Assembly (NCBI GenBank): GCA_945881915.1
Contig: CAMCVW010000016.1
Coordinates: 1 to 64,000 of the forward strand
Direction of reading: 5' to 3'
DNA from: Thermoflexus hugenholtzii JAD2
Lineage (GTDB): Bacteria > Chloroflexota > Chloroflexia > Chloroflexales > Roseiflexaceae
Length of the DNA stretch: 64,000 bases
Shown here: piece after piece, positions 19,928 through 28,056 of the stretch
Numbering within the stretch: the stretch's first letter is position 1
Layout: every line of letters starts with the position of its first letter
The notes under the pieces: generated by a model
The model's input: the letters and a program-made list of their open reading frames with translations, nothing else
The model's database searches: none
Told to the model about the DNA's origin: nothing
Position numbers and translations under genes: made by a program

Positions 19928-20306
19928 TGGAGGAATTGAGGTGATCACACAGCCATGTATACAACATGGTGTCGTCGGATTGTTGGTGTACTGCGATGAT
20001 GTGTGAAATTAATTCGCGCTGTGGGAACGAAATGTGAAAGCCGTTGTGGTGGCACAGCCAGAGGAGCGCGAGAAGCGCAGTGGTTTCGTTGTTGCTCTGG
20101 AACGGTTGGCGCTTGACTAGTGCGTAGACAAGAGCGCTCATTTTGGCAATGTCACCCGGATAGCGGTGCGCACCAAAATGAACCTGATGGGGGGTCGCCA
20201 CGACCGCCTCAAGGACATCGTTCGACACAATTCCAAAGCGGCCGCCGTAGCGACCCACAAGCATTGTATGCATGTCGAGGATATGTTCGCGGGTGAGCGT
20301 CGCCAT
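19911..20306 (-). CDS. Doc/Fic-fold protein with a degenerate catalytic motif
   Basis: The 131 residues match death-on-curing (Doc) toxins: LTREHILDMHTMLVGRYGGRFGIVSNDVLEAVV, a Pro-containing turn, YPGDIAKMSALVYALV and a helix ending HHNGF. The Fic active motif, normally HxFxDGNKR, reads RQPFQSNNETTAL: the catalytic His aligns with Gln, Asp with Ser, Gly with Asn, Lys with Glu and Arg with Thr. It should not phosphorylate EF-Tu as active Doc does. It follows an antitoxin-like gene by 3 bp and overlaps birA by 17 bases, in an operon headed by greA-lysS or lysS. It may be a retired toxin kept for another role. Confidence 0.75.
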   Translation of the reverse strand: MATLTREHILDMHTMLVGRYGGRFGIVSNDVLEAVVATPHQVHFGAHRYPGDIAKMSALVYALVKRQPFQSNNETTALLALLWLCHHNGFHISFPQRELISHIIAVHQQSDDTMLYTWLCDHLNSSNDIPF

Positions 20307-20309
20307 TAC

Positions 20310-20528
20310 TTATTCGAGTCCTGCGAGGCGTCGGAAGGCACGGTCGTATTCATCGACGATAGGCTCTGCCCACTTGCGCAGCGACTCAGAGTGTGGCTTG
20401 CGGATAAGGACTTCGCTGTCGGTAAAGACAATCTCGACCTCGGGCACGTCGCCCAAGTTCGCGGCTTTGAGCCAGCCTTTGACGACGTGTGGTAGATTTT
20501 CGGGTTCAACTAAAAAGCTTTTGGGCAT
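20310..20528 (-). CDS. Small antitoxin-like protein paired with the Doc-like gene
   Basis: A 72-residue protein, MPKSFLVEPENLPHVV...FTDSEVLIRKP followed by an amphipathic, charged C-terminal helix (ESLRKWAEPIVDEYDRAF). Size, position directly before a Doc-like gene and the beta-rich start with a helical tail suit a type II antitoxin; an AbrB/SpoVT-like or Phd-like fold is possible but not clear. GAGGG lies before the ATG. It starts 17 bp after the lysS stop, so it is likely transcribed with lysS. The function is inferred from context. Confidence 0.6.
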   Translation of the reverse strand: MPKSFLVEPENLPHVVKGWLKAANLGDVPEVEIVFTDSEVLIRKPHSESLRKWAEPIVDEYDRAFRRLAGLE

Positions 20529-20545
20529 CGTTCCCTCGTCCTCTG

Positions 20546-22015
20546 TTAGTCGCGGGGGCGCAGATGGGGGAATACGACCACATCACGGATGGTCGATTGA
20601 TTGGCAAAAATCATCGACATGCGGTCGATGCCCATGCCTAAACCACCCGTCGGTGGCATGCCATACATCAACGCGTTGATGTAGTCGTCGTCGAGCTGAT
20701 GGGCTTCGGTGTCACCGGCGGTGTGTGTTTTGAGTTGTTCTTCGAAGCGCTGGGCTTGATCGAATGGGTCATTCAGCTCACTATAGCCGTTCCCTATCTC
20801 CATCCCAGCGACGATGGCCTCGAAGCGTTCGGTGAGTGCCGGGTTGTCGGCGTGGCGCTTGGCCAGCGGGGACAACTCGACCGGATGGTCGACGATGAAG
20901 GTGGGTTGGATGAGGGTCGGCTGGATGATTTCGCTGAACAATTCATCGACCTGTTTGGCCCAGGATGCCTTGTTTTCGACCGGTAATTTGCGGGCGCGGA
21001 TTTCGGCGATCAACCCATCGAGGGTTTTGTGTTGCAGGATGTCGATGCCGGTCTGCTCCAGAATCGCCCCGGGAATGGACACGCGGTTCCACGTTTTGCC
21101 AAAATCGATGCTCTGCCCCTGGAATTCGATGATAGCAGACCCATGAATCTCGCTGGCGGTGGTACGGCAGACATCCTCGACCAACTGCATCATGGTGCGG
21201 TAATCGCCGTATGCCTGGTAGCATTCCATCATGGTGAATTCGGGGTTGTGCGTGCGATCGACGCCTTCGTTGCGGAATACTTTGCTTATCTCGTAGACGC
21301 GTTCGAATCCACCGACGATCATTCGCTTGAGATACAGTTCGACGGCGATGCGCAGGTAGAGGTTTTGGTTGAGTTGGTTATGGAACGTCGTGAACGGTCG
21401 GGCCGTTGCACCACCATAGATGGGCTGCAGGGCCGGTGTCTCGACCTCGAGGTAGTCCTGGCCGTCGAGGACGCGGCGCATGATGCGTACGACCTGTGCG
21501 CGTATACGGAAGTTTTGGCGCACGTCATGGTTGACAATCATATCGAGGTAGCGCTCACGCAACCGTGCTTCGACATCGGTGAAGCCGTGCCACTTGTCTG
21601 GGGGTGGGTTGATGGCTTTCGATAGAATGTTCATCCCGTCGACGTAGACCGATGCTTCGCCTGCTTTTGTGCGGCGTAGGGACCCGGTCGCTTCGATGAT
21701 GTCGAACGTGTCGAGCTCATCCGCGAAGCGGTCGAACCAGGTATCACCGAGCTCGGCACGGCTGAGCCAGATTTGGATTTTACCGTGTTCGTCTTCGATG
21801 TGTGCAAAGGCCAATTTGCCCATGACGCGGCGGGCACCGACGATGCGACCGACGACGGTGACCCGCTCGGAGCGCTCCATCATGCCATCGAAGTCTGCCA
21901 ATACGGCCGAAATAACGTGGCTGCGCTGTGTGCGGGCGGGGTACCCATCAATGCCGGCAGCACGCAGGCGGTGCAGCTTTTCGGCGCGCTGGAGTTGTAG
22001 TTCGTTGAGTTCCAT
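20546..22015 (-). CDS. lysS: Lysyl-tRNA synthetase, class II
   Basis: A 489-residue class IIb synthetase. It has an N-terminal OB-fold anticodon-binding domain (VTVVGRIVGARRVMGKLAFAHIED) and a catalytic domain with motif 2 (VFRNEGVDRTHNPEFTMMECY) and motif 3 (GGLGMGIDRMSM). It charges tRNA-Lys. Length and motifs are normal. A weak GTAGG precedes the ATG. The upstream neighbour greA, 93 bp away on the same strand, is a common partner in bacteria. Confidence 0.97.
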   Translation of the reverse strand: MELNELQLQRAEKLHRLRAAGIDGYPARTQRSHVISAVLADFDGMMERSERVTVVGRIVGARRVMGKLAFAHIEDEHGKIQIWLSRAELGDTWFDRFADELDTFDIIEATGSLRRTKAGEASVYVDGMNILSKAINPPPDKWHGFTDVEARLRERYLDMIVNHDVRQNFRIRAQVVRIMRRVLDGQDYLEVETPALQPIYGGATARPFTTFHNQLNQNLYLRIAVELYLKRMIVGGFERVYEISKVFRNEGVDRTHNPEFTMMECYQAYGDYRTMMQLVEDVCRTTASEIHGSAIIEFQGQSIDFGKTWNRVSIPGAILEQTGIDILQHKTLDGLIAEIRARKLPVENKASWAKQVDELFSEIIQPTLIQPTFIVDHPVELSPLAKRHADNPALTERFEAIVAGMEIGNGYSELNDPFDQAQRFEEQLKTHTAGDTEAHQLDDDYINALMYGMPPTGGLGMGIDRMSMIFANQSTIRDVVVFPHLRPRD

Positions 22016-22108
22016 TGCCTACTCGATTCCGTTCAAGAATGGACGCATGATATGAAAAAACAGTACCCGAAAACGGCCTGGCCGCCCACGAGTACCGTCG
22101 AACGACAC

Positions 22109-22582
22109 TTAGCGAATGGACTTGATGGTGCACTTGGTGGGACCATTGGGGGTCTGCACGGTGACCTTGTCCTTGACGCGGCGGCCGATGAGTGCGGTGC
22201 CCAGCGGTGACTCGTTCGAGATGCGCTGTTCCTTTGGATTGGATTCGGCGCTGCCGACGATGCGATATGTCTCGGGATCGGTCTCGCCCTCGTAGACGAT
22301 GGTGACGGTTGAACCGATGCGGACTTCCTTGACGTCGCCGGTGTCTTCTTCGATGATTTGATGGCGGGCCAAAATGTCGCGGATTTCTTTGATTTTGCCT
22401 TCGAGGAACCCCGAAGACTTCTTGGCGTCTTCGTATTCGCCACTCTCGGAGATATCGCCGAGTTCTTTGGCTTGGTTGATGCGTTCTGCGACTTCGGCGC
22501 GACCTTCGGTCTCGAGCAGTTTGAGCTCTTCTTCGAGTTTGGTTTTGCCGTCGCGTGTTAGGTAGGTAATTCGGTCGCTCAT
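22109..22582 (-). CDS. greA: Transcription elongation factor GreA
   Basis: A 157-residue GreA: N-terminal antiparallel coiled coil (LTRDGKTKLEEELKLLE through the acidic tip around GDISESGEYEDAK) and a C-terminal FKBP-like domain ending SPLGTALIGRRVKDKVTV. It rescues backtracked RNA polymerase by stimulating transcript cleavage through the acidic tip residues in the secondary channel. The ATG at 22582 is preceded by GAGGTAA. The gene lies upstream of lysS in the same orientation. Confidence 0.96.
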   Translation of the reverse strand: MSDRITYLTRDGKTKLEEELKLLETEGRAEVAERINQAKELGDISESGEYEDAKKSSGFLEGKIKEIRDILARHQIIEEDTGDVKEVRIGSTVTIVYEGETDPETYRIVGSAESNPKEQRISNESPLGTALIGRRVKDKVTVQTPNGPTKCTIKSIR

Positions 22583-22724
22583 GGTAGGGTTACCTCTCGT
22601 ACCGGTCGAGAATGGCAAACAATAACAAAACTGAGAGGTGTGCTCTCAGTTCAACAGTGAAGACAACGCCATTCCTGACAACAGTATAGCGCGTTTGTCA
22701 TCGTATTGCAATTATTGCGTGTGT

Positions 22725-22754
22725 TTGACACAGCAGCCTTGCGTCTCGTACAAT
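22725..22754 (+). promoter_or_regulatory. Promoter of tRNA-Gly
   Basis: TTGACA (22725-22730) and TACAAT (22749-22754) are separated by 18 bp and end ten bases before the tRNA 5' end. Confidence 0.78.
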
Positions 22755-22763
22755 GCAGGTCAT

Positions 22764-22837
22764 GCGGGAGTGGCGTAGTGGTAACGTAGGAGCCTTCCAA
22801 GCTCATGTCGAGAGTTCGATTCTCTCCTCCCGTACCA
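22764..22837 (+). tRNA. tRNA-Gly (anticodon UCC)
   Basis: Acceptor GCGGGAG pairs with CTCCCGT (terminal G-T), the anticodon arm is GGAGC-CTTCCAA-GCTC with anticodon TCC, and the T arm is GAGAG-TTCGATT-CTCTC. The discriminator is A, followed by encoded CCA at 22835-22837. Confidence 0.95.
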
Positions 22838-23204
22838 AATCTTAGCGATGTGTTTGTGTACTGCTTGACGATGCACCAATTGCCGGACTCACTACGAGTG
22901 GCACCTGGTGCATTCTATTTCTGTGGATCCCCATTCATCCACTTGCGCGTGTTTGTCCCGATTCACAACATCCCCGTTGCTCTCTCCACCGCGATCCAAT
23001 CGTCTTTGCTGCACGAAATATGCCCATCCACACGTTCCTCCAAAGTGAAACAATCCTGGCCCTTTCGCATGCATCATGTGGGTGGCCTTGCAATGGATTG
23101 TGGTTCCCAAGGAACGATTGCGGCGTGCAGTGTGCATGGCATCGCTGCAACGACGCACAAAAAGCAGACAATTCTTGGGTTGCGTCGCTTGGTTACGGCA
23201 CGTG
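22838..23204. other. Intergenic stretch with no recognised gene
   Basis: Between tRNA-Gly and the end of the TetR gene are about 370 bases. Both strands contain open frames of over 100 codons, but their composition (many His, Cys, Arg and Ser, no hydrophobic pattern) does not look like a real protein and there are no plausible ribosome-binding sites. I see no RNA gene or clear terminator here. Confidence 0.4.
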
Positions 23205-23786
23205 CTAGAGCAGTGATACGGTCCTGCGTGGCTTATGGATGCTCGTGATGTAGGTGCTGACAATGATCTGGAAGCTCGCGTTCATGTCGATGGGGAAGCC
23301 GAACCCGCCTGCCGATTCGAGGGTCGCAAAGCCGTGCACGATGCTGCGGAAGCCTCGCAGTACGTGGGTCCGATCTGCCCCAGACAACTCAAATGGAATA
23401 ATGATGCGCTCGAGCAGCTCCATCAGCGATCGGTTGGCTTGGACTAACTCGGGGTTTGGTTGGCTTTGGGGGTGGAGGGTAGCGGCGTAGATGCCCGGGT
23501 TGAGGATGATGAAGCTCCGGTAGGCCACGGCAATCGCCAGCAACGCATCGGCCTCGCCGCGGCCGATGGCGGCGTCTTGGCAGCGCAAAAACAATGCCTG
23601 AGCACCAAATCCGGCCAGTGCCGCCTGGAGCGCATCAAGCCCATTGACGTGATTGTAGAGCGATGGAATTTTGATGCCCAGCTCTGCCGCGATGGGCGCC
23701 AACGTCAAAGCCGCAAACCCGTAGGTGTTGACACGCCGGGCTGCGGCTTCGACGACGAGCGCGCGGGTGACGCGATGTTTGGCCAT
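23205..23786 (-). CDS. TetR family transcriptional regulator
   Basis: A 193-residue TetR-type repressor: helix-turn-helix near the N-terminus (VTRALVVEAAARRVNTYGFAALTLAPIAAELGI then SLYNHVNGLDAL) and a ligand-binding C-terminal domain with LRGFRSIVHGFATLE, the WHG-like motif of the TetR C-terminal subgroup also seen in MftR/RutR-like proteins. The ligand and target are unknown. No divergently transcribed target gene lies next to it; the neighbour ileS is on the same strand upstream and ends in its own terminator. AAAAGAG precedes the ATG. Confidence 0.88.
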   Translation of the reverse strand: MAKHRVTRALVVEAAARRVNTYGFAALTLAPIAAELGIKIPSLYNHVNGLDALQAALAGFGAQALFLRCQDAAIGRGEADALLAIAVAYRSFIILNPGIYAATLHPQSQPNPELVQANRSLMELLERIIIPFELSGADRTHVLRGFRSIVHGFATLESAGGFGFPIDMNASFQIIVSTYITSIHKPRRTVSLL

Positions 23787-23881
23787 GTCATGCTCTTTTG
23801 ACGAAAACTAATGTGGATTGATTTTATACGAAAAATGTAAGTGTGGTGGTTTTTTTGGTATTGATGCAGGTGGAAGGGAAT

Positions 23882-23913
23882 AGAGCGGGGCTTTTTGCAA
23901 AAAGCCCCGCTCT
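23882..23913. terminator. Bidirectional terminator downstream of ileS
   Basis: A perfect 15-bp stem (AGAGCGGGGCTTTTT at 23882-23896 and its complement at 23899-23913) has a two-base loop. The A5/T5 ends make it usable in both directions; on the minus strand it ends the ileS transcript before the TetR gene. Confidence 0.85.
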
Positions 23914-23935
23914 GTAATTGCGACCAGATAAGAGA

Positions 23936-23962
23936 TGGCACCGCACTGAAGGTGCGATGCCA
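23936..23962 (-). other. Stem-loop in the ileS 3' region
   Basis: TGGCA-C-CGCAC (23936-23946) pairs with GTGCG-A-TGCCA (23952-23962) around a TGAAG loop with one C-A mismatch. It sits between the ileS stop and the terminator, in about 180 bases without a protein gene; it might be an mRNA stability element or part of a small RNA. Confidence 0.4.
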
Positions 23963-24091
23963 TGACGGGTAGGCAGGGGCGAGGTACCATGCTTCACGGG
24001 GCATCACGGCCTCTCCTGTCAACCAAACCGAGGCGCGCTGCGTAAGGAGCATCGGAAGCAAGCGCAAGTGCAGACGCGGTGGATGATGGAA

Positions 24092-27000
24092 TTATTCGGC
24101 TTTCGTGATAGCGATGGTCAGGGTGACGGCGTCGAGTTCGAGGGACTCGATGTGTGCACCTGCATGCGATGAGCCGAGGACGAGCTGATCAGCCAGGGTC
24201 TCGGTGCGGATGTAGTCGTGCCAGAGGGCAATGGTGGCTTCGAGGTTGGCGTTCCCGCTGACGCCGTCGATGGCCACAGTGATGCGGTCCGATATGGCGA
24301 AGCCGGCGTTTTTGCGGGCATCCTGGATGTAGCGGACGACCTCTCGGGCGATGCCTTCGGCGACCAGCTCGGGGGTGAGTGTGGTATCGAGAGCTGCCAA
24401 GACGCCGTTTTCTTCGGCGACGGCATAGCCATCGGGGGATGACGTCTCGACCAAGACTTCGTCGGGGCTGATGCTCAAGGTCTGACCATCGACGACGAGA
24501 TCGAAGGAGTTCCCTTGTTCGACTGCGACGGCAATGGCACGTGCGTGGTCGCCGCTGAGGGCTTTGAGGGCCTCGCCGAGGGCTGGGACCAACTTGCCGT
24601 ATTTTTTGCCGACGGTACGCAGGTTGGGTTTGAAGCGATAGTCGATAAAGGTCGCACCGGTCTCGAGCCAGCGAACTGCTTTGACATTGAGTTCCTCGCG
24701 GATGTCACTTTCGAACGCGGGCATCGAGGCCGCCACTGCAGACGGCACACGGACCAGAATGGCTGGCAGTGGCTGGCGGATTTTGAGAGCGGCGGTACGA
24801 CGGGCTGCCCGACCAAGGCCGACCAACGTCTGGACGACGTCGATGCTGGCGACTAGCGTGTCGTCGCGCCAGGAGGGCACGCTTTGTGGCCATTTGGCCA
24901 TGTGGACCGAAGGGCCGGCGTTTGGTGCTTTAGAAAGGACCAGGTTGCTGTACATTTCTTCGGCCAAGAACGGCATGAACGGTGCCAACAACTTGCTGAG
25001 CGTTACCAGACATGTGTATAGGGTGGCGTAGGCGGCCTGCGTGTCACTGTCGTTTTCGGTCTTCCAGAAGCGGCGGCGGCTACGACGGACATACCAGTTG
25101 GACAGCTCTTCGACGAAGCGTTCGATGGCCTTGGCGGGTGCATGGATGTCGTAGCTGTCGAGCTCGCTGCTGACCGTACGCACCAGGTGATCGAGGCGCG
25201 CCAATGCCCAGCGGTCGAGCGGGTTGGTCAAGGTAGCGACATCGAGTGTCAACGAGCCGTCGGCATTGAGCAGACCGGCAGGCGTCCAGCCGTCGAGGTT
25301 GGCATAGGTCACAAAAAACGAATACGTGTTCCACAACGTCAGGGTGAACTGGCGCAGCATGTCGCCGACCAACTCGCGTGAGAAGCGGCGGGGGTTGTAC
25401 GGGGGCGCCGAGGCGAACATATACCAGCGTACGGCGTCGGTGCCAAACTCGTCGATGATTTCCCATGGGTTAACGATGTTGCCACGCGACTTGGACATCT
25501 TTTCGCCCTTGCCGTCGAGGATATGGCCCAAGCAGATGACGTTTTTGAAGGCTGGTCGGTCGAACAATAGCGTCGAGACAGCGTGCAGGGTGTAGAACCA
25601 GCCGCGGGTCTGGTCGATGGCTTCCGAGATGTAGTCGGCTTGGCCGGCGTACTTCTCGAAGAGTTCTTTGTTTTCAAACGGATAGTGCCATTGTGCGACC
25701 GGCATGGCACCGGAGTCGAACCAGCAGTCTGCCACATCGGGGATGCGGCGCATGATGCCGTGGATGGGGTCCTGCCAGGTTATTTCGTCCACGTACGGGC
25801 GATGAAGGTCAAGTTCGCTGAGCGACCGACCAACTTTGGCCTCGAGTTCGGCGACCGAACCGATGCACTCGCTGTGTTTGCCATCGTCCGAAATCCAGAT
25901 GGGCAGCGGGGTGCCCCAATAGCGCTCACGGCTGATGGCCCAATCGATGTTGTTGGACAACCAGTTACCGAAGCGACCGTTTTGGATGTGGTCTGGCACC
26001 CAGTGGACCTCTTGGTTGGCCGACACGAGGCGGTCTTTGAGCGCCGTGGTGCGGATATACCAGCTGGGTTTTGCATAGAACAACAATGGTGTTTTGCAGC
26101 GCCAGCAGAAGGGATACGTGTGCTTGACGCGGGCGCTTTTGAACAAATCACCGCGCTCTTTGAGGAACTTGGTGATGACCGGGTCGGCGGCCTTGAAGAA
26201 CATATTGGCAAAGCCCATCGATTCGAATTGGGGCATCGTATTGCCGCTCAAATCGACCGAAAAAAGGGTCGGCAAGCCGTGTTTGCGGCCCACATCGAGG
26301 TCACCGTAGGCTGGCGCGATGTGGACAATGCCGGTACCGTCGTCGAGCGAGACGAAGTCGTCGCCGATGACGCGGTAGCCCGTGCTCAGGTCGGGTTTGT
26401 CGCCGGGTCCAGGGACGCCGTCAAAGAGGCGGGTGTATTTTGCACCAACGAGCTGGCTGCCAGTGTAGGTTGCCAAAACGGTGTGGTGCTCGCCGAGGAC
26501 GTTGGTGGCCAGACTGGCAGCCAGGATGACTTTTTCACGCGTATTGTCGGGACCACATTCGGCCAACACATAGTCGGCGTCAGGATTGACGGCCAGTGCG
26601 ACGTTGGCAGGCAGGGTCCAGGGCGTGGTGGTCCAGGCGAGGAAGGCAGCGCCGGCTAGGGCTGCGTCGAGGGGATGACCACTTGGGTCGAGGCGGAAGC
26701 GCAGCCAGACGGATGGATCGTCGACGTCGTCTTCGTAGCCCTGATTGACTTCGGCGTCGGACAAGGTGGTGCCGCAGCGTGGGCAGTGCATGGTGACTTT
26801 ATAATCGCGGAAGAGCAAATCGCGATCCCAGAACTGGCGCAGAATCCACCAGAGTGACTCGATGTAGGAATTGTCGTAGGTGGCGTATGGTTTTTCCATA
26901 TCGATCCAATAGGCGATACGGTCGGTCATGCGTTCCCATTCGCCGATGTAGGTCTGGACCGAGGATTTGCATTCGGCGTTGAAGGCTGCGATGCCGAAGC

Positions 27001-27334
27001 GCTCGATGTCGGGTTTGCCGGCGAAGCCGAGCTTTTTTTCGACCTCGATTTCGACCGGGAGGCCGTGGGTATCCCAGCCGCCACGGGCGCCGATGACGTG
27101 CTCGCCGCACATCCGGTGGTAGCGGATGATGATGTCTTTTGAGACGCGGGCTTCGACGTGGTGGACGCCCGGCTTACCGTTGGCAGTGGGTGGGCCTTCG
27201 AAGAAAATGAACGGTTTGGCATGGTCACCGTGGGCCAAAGCTTGTTTTTTGATGTCGTTGCTGCGCCAATAATCGCCGATGCGATCTTCGAGGGCGACGA
27301 ACGACGCGCGTGTGTCGACGGCACGAAAACTCAT
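24092..27334 (-). CDS. ileS: Isoleucyl-tRNA synthetase, type 2 (GXHH signature)
   Basis: A 1080-residue class I synthetase close to the eukaryote-like type 2 IleRS. The N-terminal signature reads G56-V57-H58-H59 within GKPGVHHVEARV instead of the usual HxGH, and KMSKS lies at 612-616 (GEKMSKSRGN). An editing domain and a long C-terminal anticodon domain complete it. Type 2 enzymes are known for mupirocin resistance, and those with GXHH for very high resistance. The ATG at 27334 (MSFRAVDTR) is used; the open frame upstream is the T-box leader. Regulation is by uncharged tRNA-Ile through that leader. Confidence 0.95.
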   Translation of the reverse strand: MSFRAVDTRASFVALEDRIGDYWRSNDIKKQALAHGDHAKPFIFFEGPPTANGKPGVHHVEARVSKDIIIRYHRMCGEHVIGARGGWDTHGLPVEIEVEKKLGFAGKPDIERFGIAAFNAECKSSVQTYIGEWERMTDRIAYWIDMEKPYATYDNSYIESLWWILRQFWDRDLLFRDYKVTMHCPRCGTTLSDAEVNQGYEDDVDDPSVWLRFRLDPSGHPLDAALAGAAFLAWTTTPWTLPANVALAVNPDADYVLAECGPDNTREKVILAASLATNVLGEHHTVLATYTGSQLVGAKYTRLFDGVPGPGDKPDLSTGYRVIGDDFVSLDDGTGIVHIAPAYGDLDVGRKHGLPTLFSVDLSGNTMPQFESMGFANMFFKAADPVITKFLKERGDLFKSARVKHTYPFCWRCKTPLLFYAKPSWYIRTTALKDRLVSANQEVHWVPDHIQNGRFGNWLSNNIDWAISRERYWGTPLPIWISDDGKHSECIGSVAELEAKVGRSLSELDLHRPYVDEITWQDPIHGIMRRIPDVADCWFDSGAMPVAQWHYPFENKELFEKYAGQADYISEAIDQTRGWFYTLHAVSTLLFDRPAFKNVICLGHILDGKGEKMSKSRGNIVNPWEIIDEFGTDAVRWYMFASAPPYNPRRFSRELVGDMLRQFTLTLWNTYSFFVTYANLDGWTPAGLLNADGSLTLDVATLTNPLDRWALARLDHLVRTVSSELDSYDIHAPAKAIERFVEELSNWYVRRSRRRFWKTENDSDTQAAYATLYTCLVTLSKLLAPFMPFLAEEMYSNLVLSKAPNAGPSVHMAKWPQSVPSWRDDTLVASIDVVQTLVGLGRAARRTAALKIRQPLPAILVRVPSAVAASMPAFESDIREELNVKAVRWLETGATFIDYRFKPNLRTVGKKYGKLVPALGEALKALSGDHARAIAVAVEQGNSFDLVVDGQTLSISPDEVLVETSSPDGYAVAEENGVLAALDTTLTPELVAEGIAREVVRYIQDARKNAGFAISDRITVAIDGVSGNANLEATIALWHDYIRTETLADQLVLGSSHAGAHIESLELDAVTLTIAITKAE

Positions 27335-27355
27335 GATGTTACTCCCGAAAAAAGA

Positions 27356-27610
27356 ATACAAAAATACCCGCCCCTGCAGACAGGGACGAGGTCGAAAACC
27401 CCGCGGTACCACCCTGATTGTCATGCCCTGCATGACCACTTGTCGGCGCTGACACGCCGTACCCTGCTAACGGAGGGTGCCCGGTCGGCTTACACACCGC
27501 GGCGCGGCTTGGGCCTTCTGCTCGGAAGGGATATCGACGACGGGGGCCGTTGCGCCTCTCACCAGTTGCGCATTCGCTGGAACGGTCGGATTCGTGGTCG
27601 ACATGTCTTC
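27356..27610 (-). promoter_or_regulatory. T-box riboswitch leader of ileS
   Basis: On the minus strand the invariant T-box AGGGTGGTACCGCG occupies 27415-27402. It is followed by a terminator hairpin (27388-27381 with 27376-27369, one G-T pair) and a TATTTTTG tail at 27366-27359. Upstream lie several GC-rich stems; a possible Ile specifier triplet ATC is at 27532-27530, but I could not fold stem I with certainty. When uncharged tRNA-Ile binds, the antiterminator replaces the terminator and ileS is expressed. The ileS start is 25 bases beyond the T run. Confidence 0.92.
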
Positions 27611-27627
27611 GTCATGACAATACGCAA

Positions 27628-27633
27628 AGTATA
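27628..27633 (-). promoter_or_regulatory. Likely -10 element for the ileS leader
   Basis: TATACT on the minus strand (27633-27628) sits just upstream of the T-box leader. No convincing -35 hexamer is seen; the divergent promoter of the next gene lies about 45 bp away. Confidence 0.45.
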
Positions 27634-27677
27634 GCATAATCTGGCAGTGATTCCTGCAGATGGATTATTTTGTATGG

Positions 27678-27683
27678 TATAAT
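27678..27683 (+). promoter_or_regulatory. -10 element for the 64-residue protein gene
   Basis: TATAAT lies 37 bp before the start codon at 27720, preceded by TATGG. The -35 is weak (TGCAGA at 27655-27660, 17 bp away). Confidence 0.55.
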
Positions 27684-27719
27684 CAGTGAAGTTTTGATAC
27701 GCATACAAGAGGTACTATC

Positions 27720-27914
27720 ATGGCAAAAGAAACCAAGGGCAAATCCAAGACAGACGTTACATCACGTGACAAGAGCGGTCGCGCCACGGACCACACCTGC
27801 GCCAACTGCAACGAGCGCATCATGAACGACCGTGAAATGATTGTCTTGATGGACGATCGCCGCCGCAACAAGACCTACCATCACCGCACCTGCCACCAGA
27901 AGACCCTCGGCTAG
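27720..27914 (+). CDS. Small protein with a CxxC...HxxxC putative metal site
   Basis: A 64-residue protein: a Lys/Thr/Ser-rich, probably disordered first 24 residues, then THTC-like ...HTCANCNERIMNDREMIVL... and YHHRTCHQKTLG. The CANC pair with the C-terminal HHRTCH gives enough Cys/His ligands for one zinc knuckle. GAGGT precedes the ATG, and a -10 box and a strong terminator frame it as an independent single-gene transcript, which supports that it is real and fairly well expressed. I do not recognise the family; a small nucleic-acid-binding or ribosome-associated zinc protein is possible. Confidence 0.75.
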   Translation: MAKETKGKSKTDVTSRDKSGRATDHTCANCNERIMNDREMIVLMDDRRRNKTYHHRTCHQKTLG

Positions 27915-27937
27915 GGTGTAGCATCTTTGAAGTAGAC

Positions 27938-27970
27938 AAACCCCGGACGCATAAGCGTCTGGGGTTTTCG
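27938..27970 (+). terminator. Terminator of the small zinc-like protein gene
   Basis: A 13-bp stem with one G-T pair (AAACCCCGGACGC 27938-27950, GCGTCTGGGGTTT 27955-27967) and an ATAA loop, ending in TTTT. Confidence 0.85.
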
Positions 27971-28056
27971 TATTTACAACAATCCGCGGAAAACGATCAC
28001 GCAGAGGCGCTGCGCAGCAGAGGGCGGAGAGGATGACGGTTGTACGAAGGATGTCA

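Noticed and set aside
22805-23248. Protein gene after tRNA-Gly
   Set aside because: The frame begins inside the tRNA and its composition is not protein-like; no ribosome-binding site.
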